Assembly: GCF_000764535.1 (NCBI RefSeq)
Contig: NZ_CP009571.1
Coordinates: 1,178,001 to 1,242,000 of the forward strand
Reading direction: 5' to 3'
DNA: 64,000 nucleotides
DNA from: Sphingomonas taxi
Lineage (GTDB): Bacteria; Pseudomonadota; Alphaproteobacteria; Sphingomonadales; Sphingomonadaceae
The position numbers and the translations under genes are program-made. Below the pieces are notes generated by a model. The model searched no databases and had not been told where the DNA came from. It saw nothing but the letters and a program-made list of their open reading frames with translations. This document shows positions 46,272 through 55,556 of the stretch, one piece after another; the first letter of the stretch is position 1; every line of letters starts with the position of its first letter.

Positions 46272-48767
46272 TCACTGCGTCTCGGCGGCGACCGCCATCG
46301 CCGCGCGCGCGGCGAGGATGTAGGCGGAGGTGGTGCTGACGGTATATTCGTTCTCGAACCACAGGAACGGCCAGTCGACCTTCGCCTCGGGATAGTCGGG
46401 TTTGACGATCAGCACGCCCGGCACCATCCCGCCGGGGATGAAGCTATAGTCGGCGCGATTGTGGCCATAGCCGATCAGCTTCGACGCGGTGCCGACGGTC
46501 GAGACCAGCGACAGGTTGTTGGCCGGATGCCGCCCGAGCACGTAATCAATCGCATTCAGCGTGTAGGCGGTGCCGACGATCTCGGGGAACGCCTTGTGCA
46601 ACAGGTACATGGTCGTGCCGAAGCTGACCACCTGGTTGGAGCCCGCCCAGGTGCCGTCGGCGATCGGCACGCCGAACGGATTGTTGGTCATGCCGCCGTC
46701 CGCCTTGGCCTTCATGTCCTGCACCAGCGGCACGAGGGCGGCGCGATAGTCCGCGCCCATCAGCGGAATGGCGCGCACCGCGGCACCGGCGAGCCACGGG
46801 AAGTTCTGCCGGATCACCGGCTGCAACTGGCGCAGCCGGTCGGCATAGACGCGATCGCCGCGGCTGGTCAGCAGCAGCTCGACGGTGGCGACGACGTTCG
46901 CGGCCTCGGCCGAACGTGGCGACGACGAATCGTCGCGCCCGTCGCCGGCCTTGACCACCCCGCCCTGTTGCTTGCTCCACAACGCCTTGGCCGCGGCGAG
47001 CGCCTCCGCCGCCATCTTCGGGTCGCTCGCGGCGAGCGCCCGGCTGGCAGCGGCGAGCGCACCGGCCACCGCGAGGTTGTTGGCAGGCAGATCGGTGGTG
47101 AACGCCCAGCGATCGTCGGGCGTCCCCGACGCACCGCCCTTGATCTCCTCCGCGCCGAGCCTGGCGTCGTAGAGGCGATTGTCGGTCTGCGATCCGGCAT
47201 CGCCGAGATGCGCATATTGACGCAGCGCCGGATCGACGATGCCGACGATCGCGTGGCCGAACACCTTGTATTGCGCGAGCAATTGCAGCGTGCCGTGACG
47301 GATCTGCTGCACCGCGTCTTCGACGCCGTCGGGCTTGCGGATCTCGACCTTGCGGGCCGCCTCGTCGATGCTCGTCTCGTCCCAGTCGAGGCCGAACAGT
47401 TCGCGCGCCCAGACGAGGTCGCGCGTCACCGCCGCATTTTCCGGCGTCTGGATGTCGTAATCACCGGCATCCTGCCAGCCGCCGACCGCGAGGCCGGGAA
47501 TGTGCTGACCGGCCTTGAACGGCGAATCGAGGTTCGGCCCCATCTTGTAGCCGTCGAAATGGGTGATGTTCGGCGGCGCCTGCCGCGCGTCGTCGAGATG
47601 CGAGGGCGCCGACCAGACGCGATATTGCTCGCGGATGCCGACGTGATCCATCTGTTCGGCGATGAACGTGTCGAGCGAGGTCTGCCAGATCCGCTGATAG
47701 GCGTCGGCGGCGATGCGGAACGGGTTGGTCGTCTGCCCGGCATAGCTGATCGCATACAGGCCGGGCTCGCGCACCGACGAGAAGTCGAAGGCGGCATAAT
47801 CGTAGCGCGTCCAGTGGCCGCGCGACTGCACCTTGGCGCGGAACACCGATTGCTTGCCACCGTCCGCGGTGAGCCGGACCAGTTCCGCCTCGCCCGGCGC
47901 CTTGAAATTGGGATCGAGCTCGATCAGCGCGACCTTGGGCCGCCCCGGCGTGTAGCCGGCCTGGTTGAACGAGACGACCGGCTGGCGCGTCCAGTTCTTC
48001 ACCACGTTCGGCCGGACGTGCCAGACGATCGCATTCTCCTTCGCGCCGGCGGCGATCAGCGAACGGACGACGAACCAGCCGTTCTGCGCCCGCGCGCGGG
48101 CGTCATAAAGGTCGATCGGTCCGGTGTCGGAGGTGATGCTGACCCGCGTCAGCGGATCCTCCGGCGCCAGCGTGATCGTCTTGGTAGCGCTCCCGAGCGG
48201 TAGCGGATCGCCCGATCCGTCCTTGGCCATCGGCCCCGTCGGATGGCGCGGGAACAGCCCCGGCGCGGCATCGACCAGATAGGTCTTGCCGAAATAGGCG
48301 GTCGGCAGGAAGTCGAGATTGAACCCCGCCTTGCCGGCGAGACTGGCCGGCAGTGGCTGGTCGAGATCGACCGCGATGCGGAAGCCGCCGGGTTCGGCGG
48401 TGACCTTGACGCTATAGGACAGTTTCTGCTGCGTGTAGGCGGAGCGCACGACCAACTGATTGGGTTCGCTGCCGCGCGTCCGGCCGACGAAGGCGGGGAC
48501 CGGCGCCCATTGCTCGGGCGTACGGTCGAGCCGCACGGCACCGTCGGTGGCGATGCGCTCGCCATGCAGCACCATCTGGATGCCGGCGTTCTTCTCGTCG
48601 AAGAAGATCGGACTGAAGTGGTTCTGGTCGACGATGACCGTCAGCCCCTGCGTCTCCAGCGTCTCCGACGGCGTGACGGTGAGCGATTGCGCATGGACCG
48701 CGCCGGCGATGACGCCGATGCTCACCGAACCGAGCAAGGCATTCCAGATCATTCGTGCCACAAGCAT
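46272..48767 (-). CDS. GH9-family endoglucanase/cellulase-like glycoside hydrolase
   Basis: 831 residues with a signal peptide (to about VHAQ). Residues about 270-360 are the CelD-type N-terminal Ig-like domain (PVVSFNQAGYTPGRPKVALIEL), and the (alpha/alpha)6 GH9 domain follows. Catalytic residues are visible: the Asp pair in GGWQDAGDYD (D433, D436) and the glutamate in FENEYTVS (E805/E807), with DYVLGRHPANNLSLVS and GYGHNRADYSFIPGGMVPG in between. Residues 30-260 form an extra N-terminal module of unclear identity. GGAGGG abuts the first ATG, so a GTG at 48761 or the ATG at 48752 may be the real start. It likely attacks beta-glucan or glucomannan. Confidence 0.9.
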   Translation of the reverse strand: MLVARMIWNALLGSVSIGVIAGAVHAQSLTVTPSETLETQGLTVIVDQNHFSPIFFDEKNAGIQMVLHGERIATDGAVRLDRTPEQWAPVPAFVGRTRGSEPNQLVVRSAYTQQKLSYSVKVTAEPGGFRIAVDLDQPLPASLAGKAGFNLDFLPTAYFGKTYLVDAAPGLFPRHPTGPMAKDGSGDPLPLGSATKTITLAPEDPLTRVSITSDTGPIDLYDARARAQNGWFVVRSLIAAGAKENAIVWHVRPNVVKNWTRQPVVSFNQAGYTPGRPKVALIELDPNFKAPGEAELVRLTADGGKQSVFRAKVQSRGHWTRYDYAAFDFSSVREPGLYAISYAGQTTNPFRIAADAYQRIWQTSLDTFIAEQMDHVGIREQYRVWSAPSHLDDARQAPPNITHFDGYKMGPNLDSPFKAGQHIPGLAVGGWQDAGDYDIQTPENAAVTRDLVWARELFGLDWDETSIDEAARKVEIRKPDGVEDAVQQIRHGTLQLLAQYKVFGHAIVGIVDPALRQYAHLGDAGSQTDNRLYDARLGAEEIKGGASGTPDDRWAFTTDLPANNLAVAGALAAASRALAASDPKMAAEALAAAKALWSKQQGGVVKAGDGRDDSSSPRSAEAANVVATVELLLTSRGDRVYADRLRQLQPVIRQNFPWLAGAAVRAIPLMGADYRAALVPLVQDMKAKADGGMTNNPFGVPIADGTWAGSNQVVSFGTTMYLLHKAFPEIVGTAYTLNAIDYVLGRHPANNLSLVSTVGTASKLIGYGHNRADYSFIPGGMVPGVLIVKPDYPEAKVDWPFLWFENEYTVSTTSAYILAARAAMAVAAETQ

Positions 48768-48832
48768 CCCTCCAGATGTCGAGCCGGTCTTGCGCCGGCA
48801 GATCGTTATGTCTTTGTTTTCACAGACCTATC

Positions 48833-48844
48833 GATAGCGCTACC
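48833..48844. promoter_or_regulatory. LacI-type operator upstream of the GH9 cluster
   Basis: GATAGCGCTACC is a near-perfect 12-base palindrome with the central GCGC. It belongs to the class bound by LacI-family repressors that control glycan-use genes in Caulobacter and related bacteria (family knowledge, from memory). It lies 66 bases upstream of the GH9 start and 88 bases upstream of the divergent TPR-sulfotransferase. No LacI gene is in the window. Confidence 0.45.
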
Positions 48845-48931
48845 ATCCGGCAATGCGGCGATTGAGAAAAATACCAGTGCGTTTCGGTTAGCGTGGACCG
48901 GCAGCGGTGGACTTTCACGACGCCGCGCGTG

Positions 48932-50404
48932 ATGACCGTCGCCACGATGACGAACCCGATGATTACGCTAGCCGAATGGCGGACCCGGGCAGCCTTGGCG
49001 CTGCGTGACGGGCGGATCGAAGAGGGCATCACCGCTTTTCGCGCCGTGGTCGAAGCGGGACAGGCCGACGCGGAAACGTGGTACAATTTCGGCTATCTGC
49101 TCCGTTGCGACCGCCGGTTCGACGAGGCGCTGGCGGCCTATGCCGCGGCGCTTGCCGCGGGAATCGACCGGCCCGAGGAGGTGCACCTCAACCGCGCGGT
49201 GATCCTGTCGGAATATTGCGGGCGGATCGGCGACGCCGTGAGCGAATTGCACGCCGCCCTCGCCTTGGCGCCCACATTCGTCGCGGCGTGGCTGAATCTC
49301 GGCAATCTTCATGAGGACGCCGGCGATGCGGTTGCGGCGCGCGAGGCTTATGGGCGGGTGCTTGCGCTCGATCCCGGCAATGGTCGCGCGCATGCCCGGA
49401 TCGCGACGATCGACATCTTCGAAGGACGCGCCGACGTCGCACTTCCGGCACTACGGCAGGCGCTCGCCCATCCCGACCTCTCGCCAACCGACGCGGCCGA
49501 AGCCGGGTTCGCGCTTGGCGCGGCGCTCGATGCGCAGGGGCATTACGACGAAGCCTTCGCGGCGTTTGCCGCGGCGAATCGGGCGGCGCTGCAAGCCGCG
49601 CATCCCGGTTATCGTTACGATCCGCGGCGACAGGAAGCGTTGATCGAGGCGACGATCGCGGCGACGCCCCGCCCCATTTCGGCCGGCACCGATGATGCAG
49701 AACCGCCGATCTTCATCTGCGGCATGTTCCGATCGGGCTCGACGCTGATCGAACAGATGCTCTCGCGTCATACGCGCATCACCAAGGGCGGTGAACTGGA
49801 GATCGTGCCGGCCTTTGCCGCCGCGCTGGGGTCACCCGAGGCGCTGCGGGATCTGCCCGCCGCGGCGCTCGCGACGATGCGTGCGCAATATCGGGACGAA
49901 GTGTGCCGACAATTCGGCGACGTCGATCGTCTCACCGACAAGCGACCCGATAATTTCTTGCACATCGGCCTGATCAAGCGTCTGTTTCCGAACGCAAAGA
50001 TCATCAACACGACGCGCAATCCGCTCGACATGGCGCTGTCGATCTACTTCCTCTATTTCGACGACAGTATCAGCTACGGCCACGACCTGCGCCATATCGC
50101 GCATTGGGTGGGACAATATCGCCGGCTGATGGCGCATTGGCGCCGCCTGTATCCGGACGACATATTGGACGTGTCCTACGATCGGCTGGTCGCCGATCCT
50201 GCGCCGGTGATGGCCGAGGTCCTCGCCTTCTGCGACCTGCCGTGGGACGACGCCGTGCTGCACCCCGAGCAGGCCGCCGGCCCGGTAAGGACCGCCAGCG
50301 TCTGGCAGGTCCGCCAGCAGCTGCATCAGCGTTCGTCCGGGCGCTGGCGGCATTACGAACGGCACCTCGAACCGCTGATCGCGGCGCTGGGCAGCGAGGC
50401 TTAG
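48932..50404 (+). CDS. TPR-repeat sulfotransferase
   Basis: About 490 residues, no signal peptide, so cytoplasmic. TPR-type repeats run from about 8 to 215 (WYNFGYLLRCDRRFDEALAAYAAAL, AWLNLGNLHEDAGDAVAAREAYGRVLAL, GFALGAALDAQGHYDEAFAAF). The sulfotransferase domain starts at about 260: FICGMFRSGSTLIEQML is the PAPS 5'-phosphosulfate loop and KIINTTRNPLDMALSIYF the 3'-phosphate site. This is the tyrosylprotein-sulfotransferase-like bacterial type. The first possible starts (48932, 48947, 48959) lack strong ribosome sites. Its stop overlaps the stop of the convergent hydroxylase gene by three bases. Confidence 0.88.
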   Translation: MTVATMTNPMITLAEWRTRAALALRDGRIEEGITAFRAVVEAGQADAETWYNFGYLLRCDRRFDEALAAYAAALAAGIDRPEEVHLNRAVILSEYCGRIGDAVSELHAALALAPTFVAAWLNLGNLHEDAGDAVAAREAYGRVLALDPGNGRAHARIATIDIFEGRADVALPALRQALAHPDLSPTDAAEAGFALGAALDAQGHYDEAFAAFAAANRAALQAAHPGYRYDPRRQEALIEATIAATPRPISAGTDDAEPPIFICGMFRSGSTLIEQMLSRHTRITKGGELEIVPAFAAALGSPEALRDLPAAALATMRAQYRDEVCRQFGDVDRLTDKRPDNFLHIGLIKRLFPNAKIINTTRNPLDMALSIYFLYFDDSISYGHDLRHIAHWVGQYRRLMAHWRRLYPDDILDVSYDRLVADPAPVMAEVLAFCDLPWDDAVLHPEQAAGPVRTASVWQVRQQLHQRSSGRWRHYERHLEPLIAALGSEA

Positions 50405-51654
50405 GGTGCGACGCCACCCTGGCCGGTGATATGGAAGACCTGACGGAGCATCGCCTGCTCCGCCGTGGTCAGATGCGGGTTCCAGACGTCGAAGATCAGC
50501 ACGATGCGCGGCGCGTCGCTATCGTTCCACGCTTCATGCTCGATCGTATCGTCGAAGGCGAACGCCTCGCCCTCGCGCCACGCGCGCGTCTCGCCGCCGA
50601 CACGAAAGCGGCACCGCTCCGGCACGACCAGCGGCAGATGCACGATCGCCCGCGTATTGGTGACGCCGGTATGCGCCGGGATATGCGCGTGCGGGCGCAG
50701 GATCGAGAAGAAGGCGGTCGGCGCCTTGCCGGGAATGTCACTTTGCGGCACCGCGGCGAGCGCTACGGCGGTCTCGGGGCAGCGCGCGCAGACCGCGTCG
50801 TTGCGCACGCCATATTCCCACAGGAAGCAGGCGCTCCAGTCGGCGTTGCCGTCGAGGCCCGACCAGCGATTGGCCGGCGTGCCCGCCGCCTGACGCACAT
50901 AGGGGCGGATCGCATCGCTGCCGTCGCGCAGCAGCGCTAGAGCTTCGCCGCGGATCGCCTCCGTGCGCGCTTCCAGTTCTGCGAACCAGGGGAAGAGCGA
51001 GCGCTCGAAATATTCGTCGGCGGGCAGGAACGGAAAGTGCACGCCCGCGCATTGATTGGTGTAGATTGCCCGGCGGCCCAGCATGTGATCGACGCATGCC
51101 GCCATCCGCCGCGACACCCCGTCACCGAGCGCGCCGTTGATCTCGCACCCGAGCCGGGCGGTATGATCGGCGAGAAAGGCACGGCCGCGGGCGAGCGCGT
51201 CGTCGATCGCCGGCGGACGATCGGGCATCGCCGCCGCCATCTGCACGATGCCCGACCAGCCCTGCGCCGCCTCGACCTCGCGGCCACAGCGTTGATGCAA
51301 TTCGGTGATACGCAGTTGCGCGGTGAAGTTGCGCCGGTCGATCGCCAATGCGGCCTCCAGCGCGCGTTGCTCGTCCTCGTCCTGCCCCATCATGCGATAG
51401 ACCGTCGCCTGATTGACGTGCAGCACGGGTTCGCCGGGATCGGCGGCAGCGGCCGCGGCGAAGCCGGCCAGCGCGTCGTGCAGGTCACCATCCGCCATCG
51501 CCCGCATGGCCCGCGCGTTGAGCAGTTGCGGATGCTCCGGTGCGAGGCCGAGCGCCTGATCGAGCAGCAGGCGCTCCGCGGCGGCATCGCCGCGCTGGCG
51601 GGCGGTCATCGCCTGGGTGGCGAGCGCATGGGCGCGTTGCGGTAGGTCGGTCAT
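50401..51654 (-). CDS. TPR-repeat aspartyl/asparaginyl beta-hydroxylase
   Basis: 417 residues, no signal peptide. The N-terminal half (1-130) is TPR-like (LLLDQALGLAPEHPQLLNARAMRAM, ALEAALAIDRRNFTAQLRITELHQ). The C-terminal domain has the double-stranded beta-helix of Fe(II)/2-oxoglutarate oxygenases of the Asp/Asn hydroxylase family: FFSILRPHAHIPAHTG, RAIVHLPLVVPERCRFRVGGE, and FDDTIEHEAWNDSDAPRIVLIFDVW, giving the iron histidines and the 2-oxoglutarate-binding arginine. It would hydroxylate Asp or Asn side chains in a protein or peptide. Its neighbours are the TPR-sulfotransferase (stop codons overlap) and, upstream, a TonB receptor after a terminator. Confidence 0.88.
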   Translation of the reverse strand: MTDLPQRAHALATQAMTARQRGDAAAERLLLDQALGLAPEHPQLLNARAMRAMADGDLHDALAGFAAAAAADPGEPVLHVNQATVYRMMGQDEDEQRALEAALAIDRRNFTAQLRITELHQRCGREVEAAQGWSGIVQMAAAMPDRPPAIDDALARGRAFLADHTARLGCEINGALGDGVSRRMAACVDHMLGRRAIYTNQCAGVHFPFLPADEYFERSLFPWFAELEARTEAIRGEALALLRDGSDAIRPYVRQAAGTPANRWSGLDGNADWSACFLWEYGVRNDAVCARCPETAVALAAVPQSDIPGKAPTAFFSILRPHAHIPAHTGVTNTRAIVHLPLVVPERCRFRVGGETRAWREGEAFAFDDTIEHEAWNDSDAPRIVLIFDVWNPHLTTAEQAMLRQVFHITGQGGVAP

Positions 51655-51693
51655 CGCGTCAGGCTCGATCCAACAAGATGGTAAGTCCAGATA

Positions 51694-51721
51694 CAAAAAG
51701 GGGCCGCCCGAAGGCCGCCCC
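51694..51721 (-). terminator. Rho-independent terminator of the TonB receptor gene
   Basis: Read on the minus strand, GGGGCGGCC and GGCGGCCCC form a stem with one mismatch and a tiny TTCG-like loop, followed by TTTTT (51699-51695). It lies 28 bases after the receptor stop codon. Confidence 0.78.
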
Positions 51722-51748
51722 TTGAGTTCGTTCGACGAACGGCGGCGC

Positions 51749-54700
51749 TTAGAAGCGCAGCTTGCCCGAAACGGTGAACAGGCGACCCAGCACGTCATAG
51801 GTCGACGGATAGGTGTTGCCGCTGTTGTAGGCGGTCGACCCGGCGGCCGAGCCGACGAGCGGCGGCTTCTTGTCGAGCAGGTTGCGTACGCCCGCAGTGA
51901 AGGTCAGGTGATCGTTCACCTCGATCTGCGCGGTCAGATCCAAGTAGTTGTACGCCTTGATCTGGTTGAAGTTATAGGTGCCGCCGGCAAGCGGCGTCGG
52001 CCCGGTGACCACACCGCTGAACAGCGGCGTCGTGACCTGACGCTGCACCGCGTCGGGGGCCAGCGCCTCGTAGCGGACCTTGCCGATGTGGCGCCACAGC
52101 AGCGACAGCGTCGCCGGACCGAAGGTCAGGCTGGTACGCTGGTTCCACTGGAACTCCGGCTGGATCGACGAACAGCTCGTGCTGTAATAGCCGACGCAGT
52201 CGCGATCGTAGGCGGTCGGCGAGGCGCGGAAATAGCGATGCGCCGTCCATGTGCCCTGGAAGCCGAGGTTGAGCCCGACATCGCCGAAATCACGCGCATA
52301 ATTGGCGTTGAGGTCGATACCGTCGGTGCGCAGGCGACCCCGGTTGGTGAGCGGCTGCGGCAGACCCGCCACCGTCGCGCTGGAGCCGCTGAGACCGCCA
52401 TTGGTCGCGTTGCGGCGGATCCCGGTGCACGATGCCGAGGTGGCCTGTGCCGCGGTGATCGCCGAGGGGTTGGTCCCGAAGCATTCCGACAGGATGTCCG
52501 CCGGCGTGGCCGAGGTGATCGCGTTCTTCACCTTGATGTTGAAATAGTCGACCGCGATGCTCAGCCCCGGCACGACCCCGCGCGGCTGCACCACGACGCC
52601 GAGCGTGTAGGTGTCGGCCTTTTCGGGCAGGATGGCGGGATTGCCGCCACCGGTGACGTTCGGCTGTCCCGCCGAAGGCTCGGGAATGGTGCCGATCCCC
52701 GACACCGGCGCGCCCTGCGCGACGCAGGCGGCGGCGAGATTGGCGCTGGCGAGCGGACGGGCACCGACACAGGGGTCAAGGCCCGGCGACAGATTGTCGA
52801 GCCCCGTCGACACCGGCGCGAACAACTCGTTGATGTTCGGCGCACGGACCGCACGCTGGTAGACGCCGCGGAACTTGATTTCCTTGATCGGCTCGAAGCT
52901 GCCGCCCGCCTTGTAGGTGGTCGCGTTGAAGCTCGGGTTGTTCGCCGCCTGCACTTTATAGTCGGAATAGCGGACACCCGCTTCCAGCGTCAGCGAGTGG
53001 AAGAACGGCTTGTCGGCGACGAGCGGCGCGATCACCTCACCGAATACTTCGCGCACGTCGTAGCTGCCTGCGAACGGCAGCACCGCACCGCCGGCGCCAC
53101 CGAGCTCACCCGGCGACAGCGCATAGGCGTCGGGTTCGCGGCGATAGCTGTACTTGCGATATTCGGCGCCGGCCGCGAAGGCGATCGGCTCGCTGGCGAA
53201 CGGCGAGGTCGTGCCGAAGTCGCCGTTGAACACCGCCTTGGCCTGCGACAGCGCGGTGTGGATCTGGATCGTGCTCTGGCCGTTCAGAAAGCCGGCCTGA
53301 TCGGAGGTGATCGAACCCTGGGCGCCGAACAGGTTGAGCGGCACGCAGTTGTTGGTGGTGACGAGGCAGCTCGTCGTATTGTTCGCGTTCAGCGCCTGCT
53401 GGACGCGGCTGCGCAAGACATAGCCCGACTGGGTCTGGTTGAGATCGCTCTCACCATAAGCGCCGAACACGTCGAGCTTGAGGTGATCGGAGAAGCGCAG
53501 GCGCAGCCCCGCCTTATAGTCGAACATCGTCGTCGTGTAGGTCGAGGTGCGCGGGCCGAGCTCGGTCGACCGGCGATACACCGCCGGCAGCGTCAACGCG
53601 GCGTTGGTGTTGCAGGCGGCGCCGAGCGCGATGTTGTTGATCTGGCAGAGCTGATCGCGCAGGCCCGACGGCAGATACGGGTTGTACCCCGGCACGGTGA
53701 GTGCCTCGCCGAAGATACCCGACGGCGCGATGATCTGCTGGATCGTATTCTTCGAAAACATGCCGCGCGTGTAGACTTCGAGATTGTCGTTAATCTCGTA
53801 GTTCGCCTGGGCGAAGATATTGTAGCGTTTGAAAGGCGTCGCGAAGATGTTGTACGGGTTGAAGTTGAAGCCGCTGTAGAACGGCACCAGCGCGGTGCCG
53901 GCGGGATTGACCTGGACGACGCCGGTCGACAGGCCGGCGCGCGCCGCCTGCGCATTGGTGAAGCTCAGCGTGGTCGGCACGCCGGTGCGCGAGGAACCCG
54001 AGGCGACGCCGTTGCCGGACCCGATGCCGTAGACGGAGACGTCGCGTGCACCCTGATACAGGGGATCGGCTTCCTGATAGCCCAGGCTTAGCACCGCATT
54101 GCCGCGGCCGTCGTCGAAATTGGCGCCGACGGTCAGATCGGCACGGAAATAGTTGGAGTCACCGCGCTCGGTGATCTGCTGGCTGGCCGAAGCCTCCATC
54201 CCCGCGAAATTCTTCTTGGTGATGAAGTTGACCACGCCGGCGACCGCATCGGCGCCGTAGGTGGTCGACGCACCGCCGGTCAGCACGTCGACACGCTGGA
54301 CCAGCGCGGTCGGGATATTGTTGAGATCGACCGCACCCGTTTCGGCTGCCGGGACGATCCGGTCGCCATCGATCAGGACCAGGTTACGCTGCTGACCGAG
54401 ATTGCGAAGGTTGGCGGTAAAATAACCGGCGCTGCCGTTGTTGACCGCGGAGCCGAGCGACGGCGTCAGGCCGGGAAGCTCGCGGAGGATCTGCTCGACA
54501 TTGTTGACGTTGCGCAACGTCAGTTCGTTCTCGGACACGGTGTTGACCGGGGTCGACGACACGAGGTTCGGGTTGCTGATCAGCGTGCCCGTGACGACGA
54601 TGTCCTGGCCTTCCGCGGCAGGCGGTGCCGCATTGGGATCGTCCGACTTCTGCTGGGTTTCCTGTGTCAACGGCGAAGTCTGCGCCAGGGCGGGCGACCC

Positions 54701-54763
54701 GATCAATACCACCCCGACGATGAGGGTCGTGTTCAGAAGATGAGAACGAAGGCTTAGCGTCAT
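51749..54763 (-). CDS. Large TonB-dependent receptor
   Basis: About 1004 residues. Signal peptide (MTLSLRSHLLNTTLIVGVVLIGSPALAQ), a short Gln/Pro-rich linker, a DIVVTGTLI TonB-box region, a plug domain with NVNNVEQILRELPGL and GASTTYGADAVAGVVNFIT, and a large barrel ending in LFTVSGKLRF. It lacks an STN domain. The start at 54763 has AAGGGG before it. The next genes downstream on the same strand (hydroxylase) and beside it (sulfotransferase) are unusual partners and suggest that a modified peptide or a modified surface protein is involved. The ligand is unknown. Confidence 0.9.
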   Translation of the reverse strand: MTLSLRSHLLNTTLIVGVVLIGSPALAQTSPLTQETQQKSDDPNAAPPAAEGQDIVVTGTLISNPNLVSSTPVNTVSENELTLRNVNNVEQILRELPGLTPSLGSAVNNGSAGYFTANLRNLGQQRNLVLIDGDRIVPAAETGAVDLNNIPTALVQRVDVLTGGASTTYGADAVAGVVNFITKKNFAGMEASASQQITERGDSNYFRADLTVGANFDDGRGNAVLSLGYQEADPLYQGARDVSVYGIGSGNGVASGSSRTGVPTTLSFTNAQAARAGLSTGVVQVNPAGTALVPFYSGFNFNPYNIFATPFKRYNIFAQANYEINDNLEVYTRGMFSKNTIQQIIAPSGIFGEALTVPGYNPYLPSGLRDQLCQINNIALGAACNTNAALTLPAVYRRSTELGPRTSTYTTTMFDYKAGLRLRFSDHLKLDVFGAYGESDLNQTQSGYVLRSRVQQALNANNTTSCLVTTNNCVPLNLFGAQGSITSDQAGFLNGQSTIQIHTALSQAKAVFNGDFGTTSPFASEPIAFAAGAEYRKYSYRREPDAYALSPGELGGAGGAVLPFAGSYDVREVFGEVIAPLVADKPFFHSLTLEAGVRYSDYKVQAANNPSFNATTYKAGGSFEPIKEIKFRGVYQRAVRAPNINELFAPVSTGLDNLSPGLDPCVGARPLASANLAAACVAQGAPVSGIGTIPEPSAGQPNVTGGGNPAILPEKADTYTLGVVVQPRGVVPGLSIAVDYFNIKVKNAITSATPADILSECFGTNPSAITAAQATSASCTGIRRNATNGGLSGSSATVAGLPQPLTNRGRLRTDGIDLNANYARDFGDVGLNLGFQGTWTAHRYFRASPTAYDRDCVGYYSTSCSSIQPEFQWNQRTSLTFGPATLSLLWRHIGKVRYEALAPDAVQRQVTTPLFSGVVTGPTPLAGGTYNFNQIKAYNYLDLTAQIEVNDHLTFTAGVRNLLDKKPPLVGSAAGSTAYNSGNTYPSTYDVLGRLFTVSGKLRF

Positions 54764-55001
54764 GAGATCCCCTTTGTGTCCGAACCACCCCCCCGGGTGA
54801 CCCGATCGCACCGGCCTTTGGCTCGGTCGTGCTATTTTTGTTGCAGCGCGGCGACATGCAGACAATGACAAATCGGCGTCAGTATCTGATTACAAAACCG
54901 TAGTGATATTTCCGTCACATTTCATCGGCAGCTTTGTTGACGTGTTCTTCGGCAATAGACTGCAACAATGTTGCCTAAAGCATTAAAGAGAGAGGTACGT
55001 C

Positions 55002-55487
55002 ATGCTGTCCTATCTGTTGCTGGCGAGTGCGCTTGCCACTGCACCTGCCGGTCCGGACCTGCTTCAGACCTTCACGCAATGTCGGACGGTCGCCGACAAT
55101 GATGCGCGCCTCGCCTGTTATGATCACGCTGCACAGGCGATGGATGACGCCCAGCGCAAGAAGGACATCGTCGTCCTTGATCGGCAGGACGTACAGAAAG
55201 CGAAGCGATCGATGTTCGGCTTTTCCTTGCCGTCGATCAAATTGTTCGGCGATGGCGAGGACGATGAGCAGTTGAAACAATTGGTCGGCACGTTGCGATC
55301 GTCGACGGGACTGCCGGGCGGACTGATGCGGTTCACGCTGGATGACGGCGGCCTGTGGGAGACCACCGAGCAGGCGATGGTGCGGCTGCGGGAAGGCGAT
55401 GTCGTCACGATCAAGGCGGGGCCGCTCGGCAGCTATATCGCCAATGCGCCGGGCCGCCGCGCGGTGCGCGTGCATCGCCTGCGCTGA
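55002..55487 (+). CDS. Small exported protein of unknown function
   Basis: 161 residues. A short signal peptide or anchor (MLSYLLLASALATAPA) is followed by CRTVADNDARLACYDHAAQAMDDA, a RLACYD motif also known in envelope-linked accessory proteins such as VasI-like ones, and later a compact beta domain (GLPGGLMRFTLDDGGLWETTEQAMVRLREGDVVTIKAGPLGSYIANAPG). AGAGAGG precedes the ATG. The gene is divergent from the TonB receptor at 51749 and upstream of the M28 peptidase by 69 bases. I can assign no function. Confidence 0.75.
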   Translation: MLSYLLLASALATAPAGPDLLQTFTQCRTVADNDARLACYDHAAQAMDDAQRKKDIVVLDRQDVQKAKRSMFGFSLPSIKLFGDGEDDEQLKQLVGTLRSSTGLPGGLMRFTLDDGGLWETTEQAMVRLREGDVVTIKAGPLGSYIANAPGRRAVRVHRLR

Positions 55488-55556
55488 TCGGCAGGCTGGC
55501 ACGGCCCGACGCCGGCTGCCATACCCTTACGCACCCAAATTCAGGATCGGCCCGTC

